Positions 1 to 10,495 of a stretch of 64,000 nt of DNA are shown one piece after another. The position numbers and the translations under genes were made by a program. Numbering within the stretch: the first letter of the stretch is position 1; each line of letters starts with the position of its first letter. The notes below the pieces were generated by a model, which was not told the DNA's origin, searched no databases, and saw only the letters and a list, made by a program, of their open reading frames with translations. This DNA is from Albifimbria verrucaria (Eukaryota > Ascomycota > Sordariomycetes > Hypocreales > Stachybotryaceae), in assembly GCA_020081605.1 (NCBI GenBank), contig JAHREC010000049.1, positions 4,030,001 to 4,094,000 on the forward strand. Direction: 5' to 3'.

Positions 1-377
1 GACCGACGACCTCTATGCTGTCGTTGAGGAGGGCTAGGGATGCCTAGAGCGATGGACGGATGGTTAGCGCGCAAGAACTAGAGATGGATGAGGGCGCTGG
101 AGACTAGTCGTGTGTGCGTGGCTCGGACCGCGCCGTCTGTGTTTAGAGGGGGCCGAGTTCACAGCGGACAGAGACAGAGGGCGGGAAAGGCAAGGAAACA
201 GCAACGTACCCCAATCATGCCGGCGGCGACGGTGCCGCCTCGCTTGGGCCATCGGTGGGCGATGAAGCCGAGGACGAGGACGGTGGTGACGGCCACCAGC
301 CAGCCCACAAATCTTAGGCCGAGCTGCACCCACGTCGGCCGGTCGAAGTGGAGCTGGAGCTGGAGTCCTCGCGGCAT
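1..377 (-). CDS. Small fungal membrane protein, 5' end only (partial)
   Basis: Exon 1 runs from the ATG at 377 down to 210 and encodes 56 residues. A canonical GTACGT donor starts at 209. The intron ends with CTAG at 44, and exon 2 continues in frame off the left edge (43 to 1) as ASLALLNDSIEVVG. Residues about 22-41 form a hydrophobic helix (LRFVGWLVAVTTVLVLGFIA) followed by a basic loop. A second hydrophobic stretch begins after the intron. The layout of a short cytosolic N-terminus, a helix, a basic loop and an AAGMIG-ASLALLND step resembles small fungal MARVEL-type four-helix membrane proteins, but too little is present to name a family. The intron branch-like CTAAC sits about 20 bases before the acceptor. 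The gene model is fairly secure; the function is not. Confidence 0.6.
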
Positions 378-1750
378 CTTGCGACGCGCGCGGGGAGATG
401 CGACCCAACGGGGTTGAGAAGGGAGAAGGAGATAAAAGTGCGACCGAGGCTTTGGCTGGATGCTTGGGTTTCGGTCGGTTTCACCGCGGTCGACGAACAA
501 CAGCGGATGGGAAAAGGTTTGTTTCAGCGACGGCGAAGCATGTTGGTTGGCGCTGGCTGCCAGAATGCAGGTGGAAGGAGAAACGAGGGAAGGGGGAAGA
601 GGGAAAGGAATGGCTGGCTGGGCAGGGAGCCGGCCGGTGTGGTTGGCTGGATAATGGTATGGATTGTTTGTTTGATGGATGGATGAACAAACAGCAAGGG
701 AGAGGAGAAGAGGAAGAGAGAGAAAAGAGAGACAGGGAAGCTGAGCCTGCATCATCCCTGCACAGGCACAGCCAGCAAGCAGAGCTTGAGCCCAATCAGG
801 CCTGAGGCGGGGGCGGGTCACTGCGCTAAAACACCTGTAAATACAGTAAAGATTACAGGGCGCCACGCCCGCTAACGCCTTGTGGCCTAACCCCGCTGTA
901 GCTTAATCTACAGCGCAGATACAGCCTTACCTGCTCCACCGCCTCCCAATTGGGTCTGATGACGATGACGCTGGTCTTGCAATTAAAACAATTAATGTAA
1001 ATACAACACAATGACAGCATCGCTCATCCTGCCACCCAATACAACACAGGTGCAGCAGCTGTTCCAATCGAATCAGTGCAGGTGCTTACCAAAGGGAGAC
1101 CAGGGCTTGTATATATATCGAGTGTGTTTATTATACAATGATAGACATTTCGCCACAATTCACTTTATGGACCAACCAACCAACCAACCAAGCACCAGAA
1201 CCACGTAATTCTACACCAGTCAGTACAGCTTCCTACATAGCGGACGCTGCTCTAACCCCGAAAGGCCGCCCAATGATAATTTCCTACAAATACTACAAAT
1301 AAAGAATGGTAAGTTTAAGACTATAACCTGATTGCCTACATGGAGAAAGTCGGCAGACATCTTAGTTTTGTCTTGCATATTTGTTTTTGTTTAGATAGGC
1401 CTCGTAACTTAATAGATGAGTTATGCAAGTTACCAGATCAAGAACGGGAAAACCAGCTGAAGCTATTGCCCTACTCTCGTCCTGGAAATCATCACTGCGG
1501 AATACCCACTGCAGGCCCTTTTCACAACCGTCAAGACACTAGCCAATTCATGTGAAGCTGCCTAATTTGAGTCACAAATTCGTATTACTTGATTGAGTGG
1601 CGCATGCAAACTTTCTTCTCAATATTGCTACCCACGCCAGCAACTCTAACAACTGTGGTTTCTCTCTAAATTATGATTCTTTGGATGCCATCGTTGTCCA
1701 CCTTTCCCGTGGTCTCTTTAATTTCGACGGGCCTTGGAAAGGACGGCTCA
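378..1750. other. Intergenic, no gene recognised
   Basis: The part next to the membrane-protein gene (about 378-800) is purine-rich on the plus strand (GGAAGAGGGAAAGG-like runs) and is probably its leader. From about 830 to 1750 the sequence is AT-richer, with short low-complexity runs such as CCAACCAACCAACCAA near 1175. Reading frames here are short and show no domain, signal peptide or splice-supported extension. Confidence 0.6.
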
Positions 1751-2348
1751 TTATAGCTTCATAAATGTTTTCGATTGTTCAACCAATTGCATTTTGGCAT
1801 TACAGCCATCAAGGGCTTTATTCGAACTCACGTCTCTGAAACTAGCTCGAAGACCGCCTATTGTGTCAATGGTATACCCGAATTTATCATAGTCAAGTTT
1901 CGAATGAATATCCTTCTTCTTTCTGTTGACCTCATCGGACCACGACTTCTGTTCCCCAAGGACCTAAAAAACAGTAAGCATTTGTCTTTGAGCTTCCTCT
2001 TGCCTTGTCCCTGACTTACAGCTATAAATCTATTGCAGATCGTTTCCGACTCCGCGCCGAACCCGCCATCGCCCAACTGGCCAATATTGCCCTTTAAATT
2101 CTCCCATTGGTTTGTGAGACTGTCCAGGTAGTTATAGATATCCTGGGACAGGTGTGAGCAGATACCCACCCACCTATGTCGAGGCGAGCACTTACATATT
2201 CACCACGATCAAGCGCAGCACGGCCCTCCTTGGCTACTTTCTCAACACCTGATAGATCTTTCAAAACGTCCTCAGGAGAAGTGGCAGCGAATGATAGGCT
2301 GGCCAAGAGGAGCGTGCCTGATAGAACAGCAATTACGTTGTGCTTCAT
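1751..2348 (-). CDS. Small secreted helical protein (162 aa), unknown function
   Basis: Three exons join in frame: 2348-2196, 2142-2020 and 1963-1751, with GTAAGT donors and CAG/TAG acceptors. The product is about 162 residues. It starts with a classical signal peptide (KHNVIAVLSGTLLLASLSFA, cleavage near residue 21-22). The mature part is predicted helical, rich in charged residues spaced like amphipathic helices, and has only two cysteines (in SETICNRF and LDGCNAK), possibly one disulphide. Size and make-up recall fungal cell-wall or surface-binding proteins such as HsbA-like and galactomannoprotein families, but no diagnostic motif was recognised. It is one of the few genes here needing no frame repair. 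It stands alone between long spacers, about 1.2 kb beyond the end of the oxygenase gene and on the same strand. Secretion is well supported; function is open. Confidence 0.7.
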
Positions 2349-3583
2349 GATGGCTACTGAAGTTTGTACAACTAGTATCTGGATGATGATGAGAATAGCT
2401 TCTTTGCTACTGGGCCGAAAGACCCAAGGCGGCGTTGTCGGGGAAAGGGGATATTAATAGTTGAGGTTACAAGTACATCTGATCCTTGAAGTATAATATG
2501 TTTCATGGCAAAGTCGCTTTGAACAACTGGACTGTGATTGTTTAAGACAAGAATAATGCCGAGAAACTTTTGTTGAATCAAAATTAATACAGTATTACAT
2601 CACATGAGTCGCCAGTTACAGTCATCAGCTTCTGTTGACGCATCACGCATCTCATTTGCCGAGGAGCAGAATTCTGTCTTTGCGTGTTGTAGCTCTCGAA
2701 CTCAGAAGCTGCTTCGCTCCCAGGCGGCTAAATCTGATCACCAGGCAAGCTGAAGACGGTCTATCTACCTGTGGCTTTGTTGGCCCAGCATTTGTCGCCC
2801 AAGCCATCCCAAATTTGTGGTTTCAACCATTGAACCAACCGCAAACCAGCTTCAGGTATTTGCCCCTCTTTTTTGTCAACGAGGCTTTGTATAGAGCTCC
2901 CATAAGGGAGGCCATAGGCTTGTGGCCGAAGGAAACGAGTATCTATGTGTTTGCCCAAGGCTCCAGGCGTCACAAGCATGTCTGGCACGCTCATGTGGAC
3001 TGATGTATGATGGGGCGACGTCATATCACCTACAATGATGATAGCATACAGCAGCATATAATATCATCAGTTATCTCCAACGGTCAATGGCGTGACGACA
3101 TGCGGCCTATTATTCCTGTCCTGTATTAGTAAAGATGAGGGCTAAATGACGCCCAGCACAGGCAAGCAGACAATTTTGTGGCACCTTACTACTAGTGACA
3201 AACGGCCTAAGGTAAGCTATGAGATGTAGTGACTCAAGGGGTGATACAATTGTGAATAATCTATCACATTGACTTATTCCTTTCCGCAGGTTCAAGCAAC
3301 GAAAGTTCGGACCAGATCTTGGGCGACCACAGCACAACAAGTGCTTATTTTGTCCATTCCTAGCCAGAATGGTAGAGGGCGGTGCAAACCTGATAGGATG
3401 AGGTCATCTGTTAGAAGAGACTTCAATATTGACTATCCCATATAAGATTTCTCATGGGGCAATATCTTAATCGATGAATGCATCAAACAAGAAAAATAGC
3501 TTGGACTGTATTTCCTATCAATTTGCCCTTCCATTATTCTTGGGCTGAACGTTGAGTTCCGACCGCACTAGCCAGAATATTCT
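2349..3583. other. Intergenic, with a possible gene remnant on the minus strand
   Basis: No intact gene recognised. A minus-strand frame at about 3057-2761 (98 codons) has protein-like composition (for example YGLPYGSSIQSLVDKK and GLRLVQWLKPQIWDGLGD) and may be an exon or relic of an enzyme gene. No convincing upstream or downstream exon was found and the family was not recognised. The rest is AT-rich without domains. Confidence 0.35.
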
Positions 3584-4950
3584 TCACCATCTCAGGATCT
3601 GGGGGTTTCCACCATACCCAACATAACTCCTGCATAACTTTTGCCGGATATACTGCAATTCTTGTGGTCAGCAATAGAATCTCGTAGTGGACGAAAACCA
3701 ACGACTTCACGTACATCGCCAGCTTTGATCGGGTCGCTGCTTGGTGGCGAGTCTTCTGATACAAACTTGTCGAGCGCGGAGATAGTCACGTCGTAGTCAA
3801 CGCCGAAAAAGAATGGCACCGTGTATCTCTCCTCACCGGTAAGGTTGCGTACGCGGTGAATGGTTGACTTGAATTTTTATTCGTCCTGGACACCACTTAA
3901 TACCTGATAGACAACGCCAATATAGTTGACTTCTCACCAGATGGCCAAACAATCGCCGATATTAGTCACCAACGTCCCAGGGATAGGGTCCGCTCTGACC
4001 CATTCACCACTAGTGTTCATCACTTGTAGGGCGGGGACAGGTCCTTGAGACAGAACTGTTACGCATTCGTAATCCTAAACAACAGTAAGTCGGCATCCTG
4101 CAGAACGAATAGACCACGGCCGCTGTTGTTTCTCCTTACCGTGTGCGCTGCCAGGCCTGGCATAGACTGGCCATGCAGCGGCTGAGGTGGATAGTGCAAT
4201 AACCTAGCCATGGCTCCCGGGTGTCTCATCTTATCCTCAAAGAAATCAGGTTCCAAATCCAACGCTTGTGCGAAAATGCGCATCAGCTCACGCGTGAGAT
4301 CCAACGCTGCTGCATAGTATTGGAGAAGTGTTTGTCGAAACCCTGGACAGTCAGCTTCACGTGGCCACTGGTTTTCACCATACATGTCGTGTGGATCTGG
4401 TGGAAGAGAGTCTCCAGGCTTTTTCGAGTAGTCGCCGTCAATTTCATAACCGATATCGAATCCTTCGGAGTAAGATACTTGCTTCGCTCGATCTTCTGGA
4501 TCATCAAGATCAGCACCAGTTGACAGCTCTGCAAATAGAGGGCTAAAACCGCGGAATTCCTGGATAGGCCGATTAGTTACATACAAACTCTGGAAGAATT
4601 TGCCACAGAAATAAGCAGAACCTTAGATTTGCCTAGGAAGCATTGCATTTTGACGTCCTCTGGAAGTGAAAAGAATCTCTTAGCAACTTCATGAACCTCC
4701 TCGATCAACGATTCGGCTATTCCGTGATTCTATTCACATGAGTTAACCATTTATTCTTAAATACTGATCATTCGGCTGAAAAATATGCACTTGCCTTTAG
4801 GTAAAAGAATCCGACTTGCGTACAGGCATCATAGACGTTCTTCACTAGGCGCTTTCGGTCGTCTGGATCGGAACTCGACCAAAGTGAAAGGTCAATTATG
4901 GGAATCTTTTCGAAGTCCCCTTCGTCAAGCTGAGAATTGTCGGTCGTCAT
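3584..4950 (-). CDS. 2-oxoglutarate/Fe(II)-dependent oxygenase, IPNS-like; one frame break
   Basis: Six exons: 4950-4795, 4729-4622, 4559-4140, 4074-3938, 3885-3715 and 3652-3584, giving about 353 residues, usual for isopenicillin-N-synthase-like oxygenases. The N-terminal DIOX_N domain shows KIPIIDLSLW, VGFFYLK and NHGI. The double-stranded beta-helix follows with the iron ligands H and D in AAHTDYE and the distal H in STIHRV. A basic RYTVPFFF segment fits 2-oxoglutarate binding. The end, AGDYIRQKL then YVGYGG, matches fungal homologues. The first in-frame ATG is at 4950; the frame extends upstream only from a TTG. Intron 1 has a GC donor (GCAAGT). In exon 5 the A-run read on the minus strand (plus 3874-3878) is one base short, putting STIHRV out of frame. 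Such enzymes hydroxylate, desaturate or cyclise small molecules; the substrate here is unknown. It lies divergent to the amidinotransferase, 2.5 kb away. Confidence 0.85.
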
Positions 4951-7411
4951 CTTTATCCTCCAATTCGAAGTCAAGAATCTAAAATCTCAAGAGGCTTGTA
5001 ACAACCACACATGCAAGGCAAGCATTGGATCATGATGAAGATAAACCCCAAGCAAGCTCATTAAATACCCAGACACTTCACTTTGGGTTGTCGCACTTCG
5101 GCATGACAGACGCGAGAGACCTTCAACCCCCGAATACGAGGCAGTTTGCTCGCATGTAACCTTGGCTGAGGTCAACCCCATATGCCCCATGTTGCACCAA
5201 GAATTAAAACTGTTACTGAGGCAAGTCGGGTGACGCATACACAACGCATCTATATCGGATACTACCACAAGAGGGGTTATCCGAAGCCATATGTGACTCG
5301 GGTATACTTTTGGAATACGTCACTTATCAGTCTGAAGTGGAATGGCAATGAATGAACCACTATCCCCACATGATATGTGTTTACTCCTTATGGAGAATGT
5401 TCAGTGCTTCTGGTGTCAGAACCAACCGAATTTGCAGTACAGCAAGACTTTGGGGAAATTGTTTCTGACCGCAAAATTATTGATCAGTATCTACGTTATT
5501 TTGCTGGTTAGGCTAACAAATCCTGAGACGCCAGAGACCATGGTACATGCCACCAACGGCCTCGAGCATCAGGACAACACTTGCAAATGATCTATTACGG
5601 ATAGCCACTTGTGCAGTAGGAAAAGGTGCGAGGCTGGAGCGTGTAACGTCCCGCTGCGAGCCTCTTGGTAACACAATTATGTGCGATGGCTAACGGCAAC
5701 CACCATTGTGAAACTATATAACTCTGGGATTGCAACATATGTTGAAGCATTTTCGTATCGTCTAAACACCAAACGTCATCAAAGATGGTTTCCTGTAGCA
5801 TTAGGAACATGCTGCGTGACGCAATGGAGACCTCTTACAGTTGGCGGACCAAGTAAATACATGGGACAGATATACTTCTTAGGAAACGACCTCTTGGCAT
5901 TTCGATAGAAACAGTCTTGATTTGAGAAAATCCTTTTGAGGCAAAAGTGTTTGCCACCTACCGAATTCTCTCTTGGACATCAGTTATGACCAAGAGCCTG
6001 TGCTAAACCTGCTCTTGAATCACCCGACTGATTGTATATTTTGGTACGCGGATTGCTCGGCAAGACAAAACCAGGGCGTACAAAGTGAGCCCGAGCATTT
6101 ATACCATAGCTAGCAGCACCTGCTCCGTGAACATCGGAAAGCCTTTGTCATACTACCAATTCGCCTCAGGATCTCCTCGATCATCTTACAATGCAGAGTG
6201 GGGTTGCAGTCATGATTGATGAAAGAACTGTCGGTTACCAACAGCGTGCCTTCGTCATTCGTTTTCAGCGCACTACTTTCGGCTATTCATTACGTTTCGA
6301 AAACAGAAAACGCCACTACCTGCAAGAACTATCCGATCATATGGCCCTAGTTTTTCCCAATGGCCGTTGCTGCCCGAGCCGCTTAGATAAGAATGGATGC
6401 GATGAGCCACCGGATTCTGTCAAAAGACATACGTGAGTGGAATTTCCACATCAAGGCTTGAGGTCATCTGAGTGTTGGAATTGCAGCAGGGATCTTTGTT
6501 CTTTAGTCGGGTGTTGAAAGGACCGGTTGAAGTCCTGAGATTTCAAGGATTTTACGTAGAAGGTAACAAAGTCAAACCGCAACATAATCTGTACAACATG
6601 TCATGTATCACGTCGCAACATATATGCGTGTAGTTGCCGAGCAACTAATGGGCATATATCCCCACTTGCCGGCAAGGCCATGATGGTCGTGAATACCGGT
6701 GGCATTAGGCGGATATGGCATATGTAGGATTCGAAGCGGGATATGTTCAAACATGACTGCTTGGAAAACGGACAAAGTGAACTGTTTGTACGCCCAAAAT
6801 ACCGGTAGCCTTATGTGTTCAAAGCGGATAACGCGAAGGCCATGCATTTTGGCCGGGGACTGGCACATGAATGCAGGCAACCGAGGTTGTATGCACCACC
6901 GAAAAGAGTCCTAGAGCGATCAAATCCACCTATGTTACAATCGTAGACAGTGTTTTCCTGTTCCTGAGGCTCCAGTCACAACATGATACTATTGGTATAC
7001 AGCATCATAGTATCTGCTGCACATACAGCGAGGGCATTGGCTCAAGAAATCAGGTCTGTGGAACCAAATGATCGAATGAATCGAAGGTATCATGGAACTG
7101 CTTCCGAACTTTGAAAATGGCTCGCTACGAATCTCGCCGGCTGCAGTATTCAATTATCGGTAAATGCACGCTTCCGACGTTGCGTCGGAAGTGCCTTGCT
7201 AAACGATTCGGTGTCCACTGGCATCAATGGCTACAAATGATCTCAACTCATTCTCCTGGTTACACTACAAATACCTCTTTGGCATTACCTCCGACACTCA
7301 TTCTAAACAGCAAATTTCATAATTGAGCTGCTTACTGGTTAAACCACCTTGGGATACTACGCAACAATCGCAAGAAGCAATCGAAGACATTCTCCTGTAC
7401 ACAAACCCACA
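4951..7411. other. Long divergent spacer between oxygenase and amidinotransferase genes
   Basis: This 2.4 kb spacer must hold both promoters. Frames are short and show no domain. A perfect palindrome with CCG/CGG half-sites lies at 7171-7191, about 220 bases before the amidinotransferase start. Around 6600-6720 there are several short GCATAT/ATATGC palindromes without a repeated unit. No transposon ends or coding relics were recognised. Confidence 0.5.
7171..7191. promoter_or_regulatory. Perfect palindrome, candidate Zn2Cys6 site
   Basis: CTTCCGACG and CGTCGGAAG are exact reverse complements around a TTG spacer. The core reads CCG-N9-CGG, an everted pair of the half-site recognised by many fungal Zn2Cys6 regulators. 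It lies about 220 bases upstream of the amidinotransferase ATG. A Zn2Cys6 gene is present about 14 kb away, but binding is inference. Confidence 0.4.
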
Positions 7412-8528
7412 ATGTCTCCCAGAAACGCGCCTCTCATATCAGCAGACAATGAATGGTCTCCTCTCAAGGCAGTGATTGTTGGGCGTGCAGAGTACTCTGC
7501 GTTTCCGTCTGAACCGCTGCATATGATTACGGCAACCATGCCGGACGAGCACTTATCCATGTTCAAGCCCAACAACCCCTTCCCACCGGAAATTGTTGAG
7601 AGAGCCCAAATGGAACTCGACAACTTTGCATCTCTGCTGGAGAAAGAAGGAATAAATGTATATCGACCTAAGAAAGTTGACTGGCTCAAAGTGAAGGGAT
7701 ACACCGGTGCCATGCCTCGAGACGGGCTGATGACTGTTGGCAGCACTCTGATCGAGGCACCTTTTGGTTGGATCTGCCGCCGCAATGAAATTGAGCTGGG
7801 ATACTCTGATATACTAGACGAACTCAAAGCCAGTCAAGGCGCGGCCCGGATATGTCGAGCTCCACTCGTGGTTGGCCATGACACTCTCTATGACCACATT
7901 GCGGACGGTTCCGTGGCCATAGCTGAGAATGATAAGAGTCCTGGGAATGGGGGTTTTGATTCTATATATAACGGGGCTCAGCATCAGTGGGCAGTTAACA
8001 ACAGTCGGGCGGCATTCGATGCAGCCGACTTCATGCGATTCGGCAAAACCATTATTGGCCAGTTCAGTAATGTCACCAACCAGAAGGAGTCCAATATCTA
8101 CAAGCCATGGTCCCTGAAGGATATACGGTTGAGATTCTCAACACAAATGACCCGCATGCGATGCACATTGATGCCACCATCTTGCCCCTGCGCAACGGTC
8201 TTTTGATCTACAACCCTGAACGGATCACCGAGGAGGAATTGCGCAGACATGAGGTATTTCGCGGCTGGGAATTACATAGCTACCCGTTTATCCCAGAGCA
8301 GCGCAAGAGCCCCAGCCCCCAATGTACATGTGCTCACCTTGGCTTGTTCTCAACGCACTCAGCCTAGATGAGCGCCGAATAATGGTTGAAGAGAAGGACA
8401 CCCAGTTTGCGGACTGGTTACGGAACAAGTTTGGAATGGAACCAATTTTATGCCCTTTCCAGAATGTAAATAGCCTTGGTGGCTCATTTCATTGCGCCAC
8501 TGTCGACCTTGTTAGGAGCTCTTCTTAG
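7412..8528 (+). CDS. Amidinotransferase, arginine:glycine amidinotransferase family; two frame breaks
   Basis: The product, about 372 residues with no intron, covers the amidinotransferase (GATM-like) fold. Members move the amidino group of arginine onto an amine, giving ornithine and a guanidino compound. Visible signatures are the N-terminal SPLKAVIVGRAEY strand, the catalytic FDAADFMRFGK, the His region DPHAMHIDAT, the long SLDERRIMVEE strand and the active-site Cys in NSLGGSFHC. The start is the ATG at 7412, in a good context; an upstream in-frame ATG at 7349 is less likely. Two single-base losses break the frame: one G in the run near 8087 (after VTNQK) and one C in the run near 8308-8312 (before MYMCSPWLV). 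Both repairs restore family-like sequence at once. The acceptor could be glycine or another amine. The nearby oxygenase, exporter and permease suggest specialised metabolism. Confidence 0.88.
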
Positions 8529-10495
8529 TAGCTGCCTCTAGGACAGTTGAAATGTGGTAGTTTGCCTTCTTTGCCTCTCTCATGCTCATCCCGACTCTTC
8601 AATCTGACTCTGTCCACGAAACTACTATCAATATGCAATTACCACCATTATCAGTCTTGTGACAATATGTACGGGTAATATTCCAGTTGCGAAATCGTAC
8701 TCTGCCGCCCTTCTTATCTGTCGTTCCAGCGAATACTAACTATACGCCAAAGACTTTTCGTTATACCAAAGAATCCTGTTTCTTCCTTCGAGAACATGGT
8801 CATGGCTTCCCACAAGTCGATTCTTGTCTTCGCTTCGATCTCTACAACACAGAAATATAGTCCAATTCTCGGGCCAAGCCGCTTCTACCTCTCACGAAGT
8901 CCCGGTCTCACACTGCGAGTTATGCAAATTCACCTGGGACTTTTCTGATTGGCGAATATAAATCACTGCCAATATTTAACTTCCCCATATTGACTATATT
9001 CTACGGTTTTGCTTGTTATAGGAGCCTCATAGTCACTTTGCATAATCACTTCCGCCTTCAAACTTGATAACAAATTCATTCAGATCTTAAATGCATAATT
9101 CAATCGTTGAAGTTCCCAAAAATGGTCTTCGACTGATTGACCATTTCCTCTAGGATTTGTGGACAGTTCTTGAGTTGTTCAGTAAGACTCTCTTCCACAG
9201 TTACAAATCTTTTTCGAATGTTTCGTTTACTACTATGAGTCATTGGTGCAATACTAATATCTTCCAGGTCTTTTTGTTTCTTCACTACTAGATCATCTAA
9301 CGTTTTGTGCTCCTTGGGTGTCTTTAGACGAATCAGTATTGCTTTGGGTTATCTCAGATCCTCCTTAGACTCACGTCAACGAGTTATTTACATACTATTG
9401 ATGGTTACTCTTCAAGGGAGATTTATTTGTCCCGAGAGTATCAAGTGTACAATAGATGTGGTCAAGACCCAAAACAATAAAACACCCACGATATGTACTA
9501 ATATTTCTTATCATAGGAGGCAGCCACCTATACAAACAAACTAGAATATCTTGAGCATTCATTTATATATGTAACGACCATCTTCTATTGGCATTTGCCA
9601 ACATTCAGGCTACAGCACTAGGCAGGCGTTTGCTGTGTGGGGCGATGCTTGTCAGCATCGAGCAACAGCATGATGCCTGCCTGCAGAGGCTCCAGCAATT
9701 CCATCCGTGATTTCGCTCACCAGCTAATGCCTGACCGTATCAGCTATACGGGCCCGCAAGCTCCATAATGAGATTCATCCGCTTGCGAATGTTGGCGAAA
9801 ATCAGGCTTGGATCTGTCGTGAGCTCAATGGTAAGACAAGACAAGACTCGGCATCAAACATCCACGCCTTGTCTAAGCATTCTGTCCATGCATGACAACC
9901 TCGAAACCCGCCAACTATGCCGGTTCTGACAGGTCGATTAACGCTCATTATCCAAACATATCAATGATCGACATGGGGCCGTTCGACAACGCACAGTTTC
10001 CCCACCTCAGCATTCCCCACATGTCTGGGTCTTCGCGACGCCACCACAATTTAATCCAGGCTCAGAACCTCATCAAGGTATAAACTCTCACGGTCTACCG
10101 TTGTGACCGATGAATCCTTTTAACCAACTAGGTTGGCGGGAAAGGTGCCAGACTTCCATTATTTGATGCTTCGGATGCCAGTATCTTTTCCTCTTGGGCT
10201 GCAACTAGCTTACGCGTCTGGTTGACCGACATTTTCCTTGCATGAAGTCTTTGTACGCAATCCCTTGAAACTCCAATGCCGGTTCAATTGATGCTTGAAT
10301 CGCTTGCAATCAGTCACTAGAGCTCAGTTGTTCATTCCCGTCTGCTTGCCGGCGGTTACTCCGTGCTTCAGAGCTTGATAAAGGCCGAATTACTGACAAG
10401 CCTATCCCTCGTCATCCGACCTTGCAGGCTTGATCAATCCTCATCCAAACTTGGATCACCGAACCTATCACGGAGCGCCAGACGCAGCTGAAGCC
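8529..10495. other. Intergenic, with a long imperfect hairpin
   Basis: No gene recognised. A minus-strand frame at about 9330-9100 codes a lysine-rich segment (for example VTVEESLTEQLKNCPQILEE) that could be a relic exon; its nominal start is GTG and no partner exon was found. A 63-base imperfect hairpin lies at 9620-9682. The last 350 bases hold the ABC transporter promoter, including CGGCGGTTACTCCG near 10351, another CGG/CCG pair. Confidence 0.45.
9620..9682. repeat. 63-base imperfect hairpin (inverted repeat)
   Basis: Three stacked stems pair in order: AGGCAGGC with GCCTGCCT (8 bp), GCTGT with ACAGC (5 bp), and GATGCT with AGCATC (6 bp) closing a TGTC tetraloop. They are separated by small internal loops. 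It lies in intergenic DNA, not at a gene end. It could be a miRNA-like precursor, a cruciform-forming element or the core of a small transposon relic. Confidence 0.55.

Noticed and set aside
3584..4950. Calling the oxygenase a pseudogene
   Set aside because: Its single break is one base in an A run and matches the error pattern of essential genes nearby; all catalytic residues are present.
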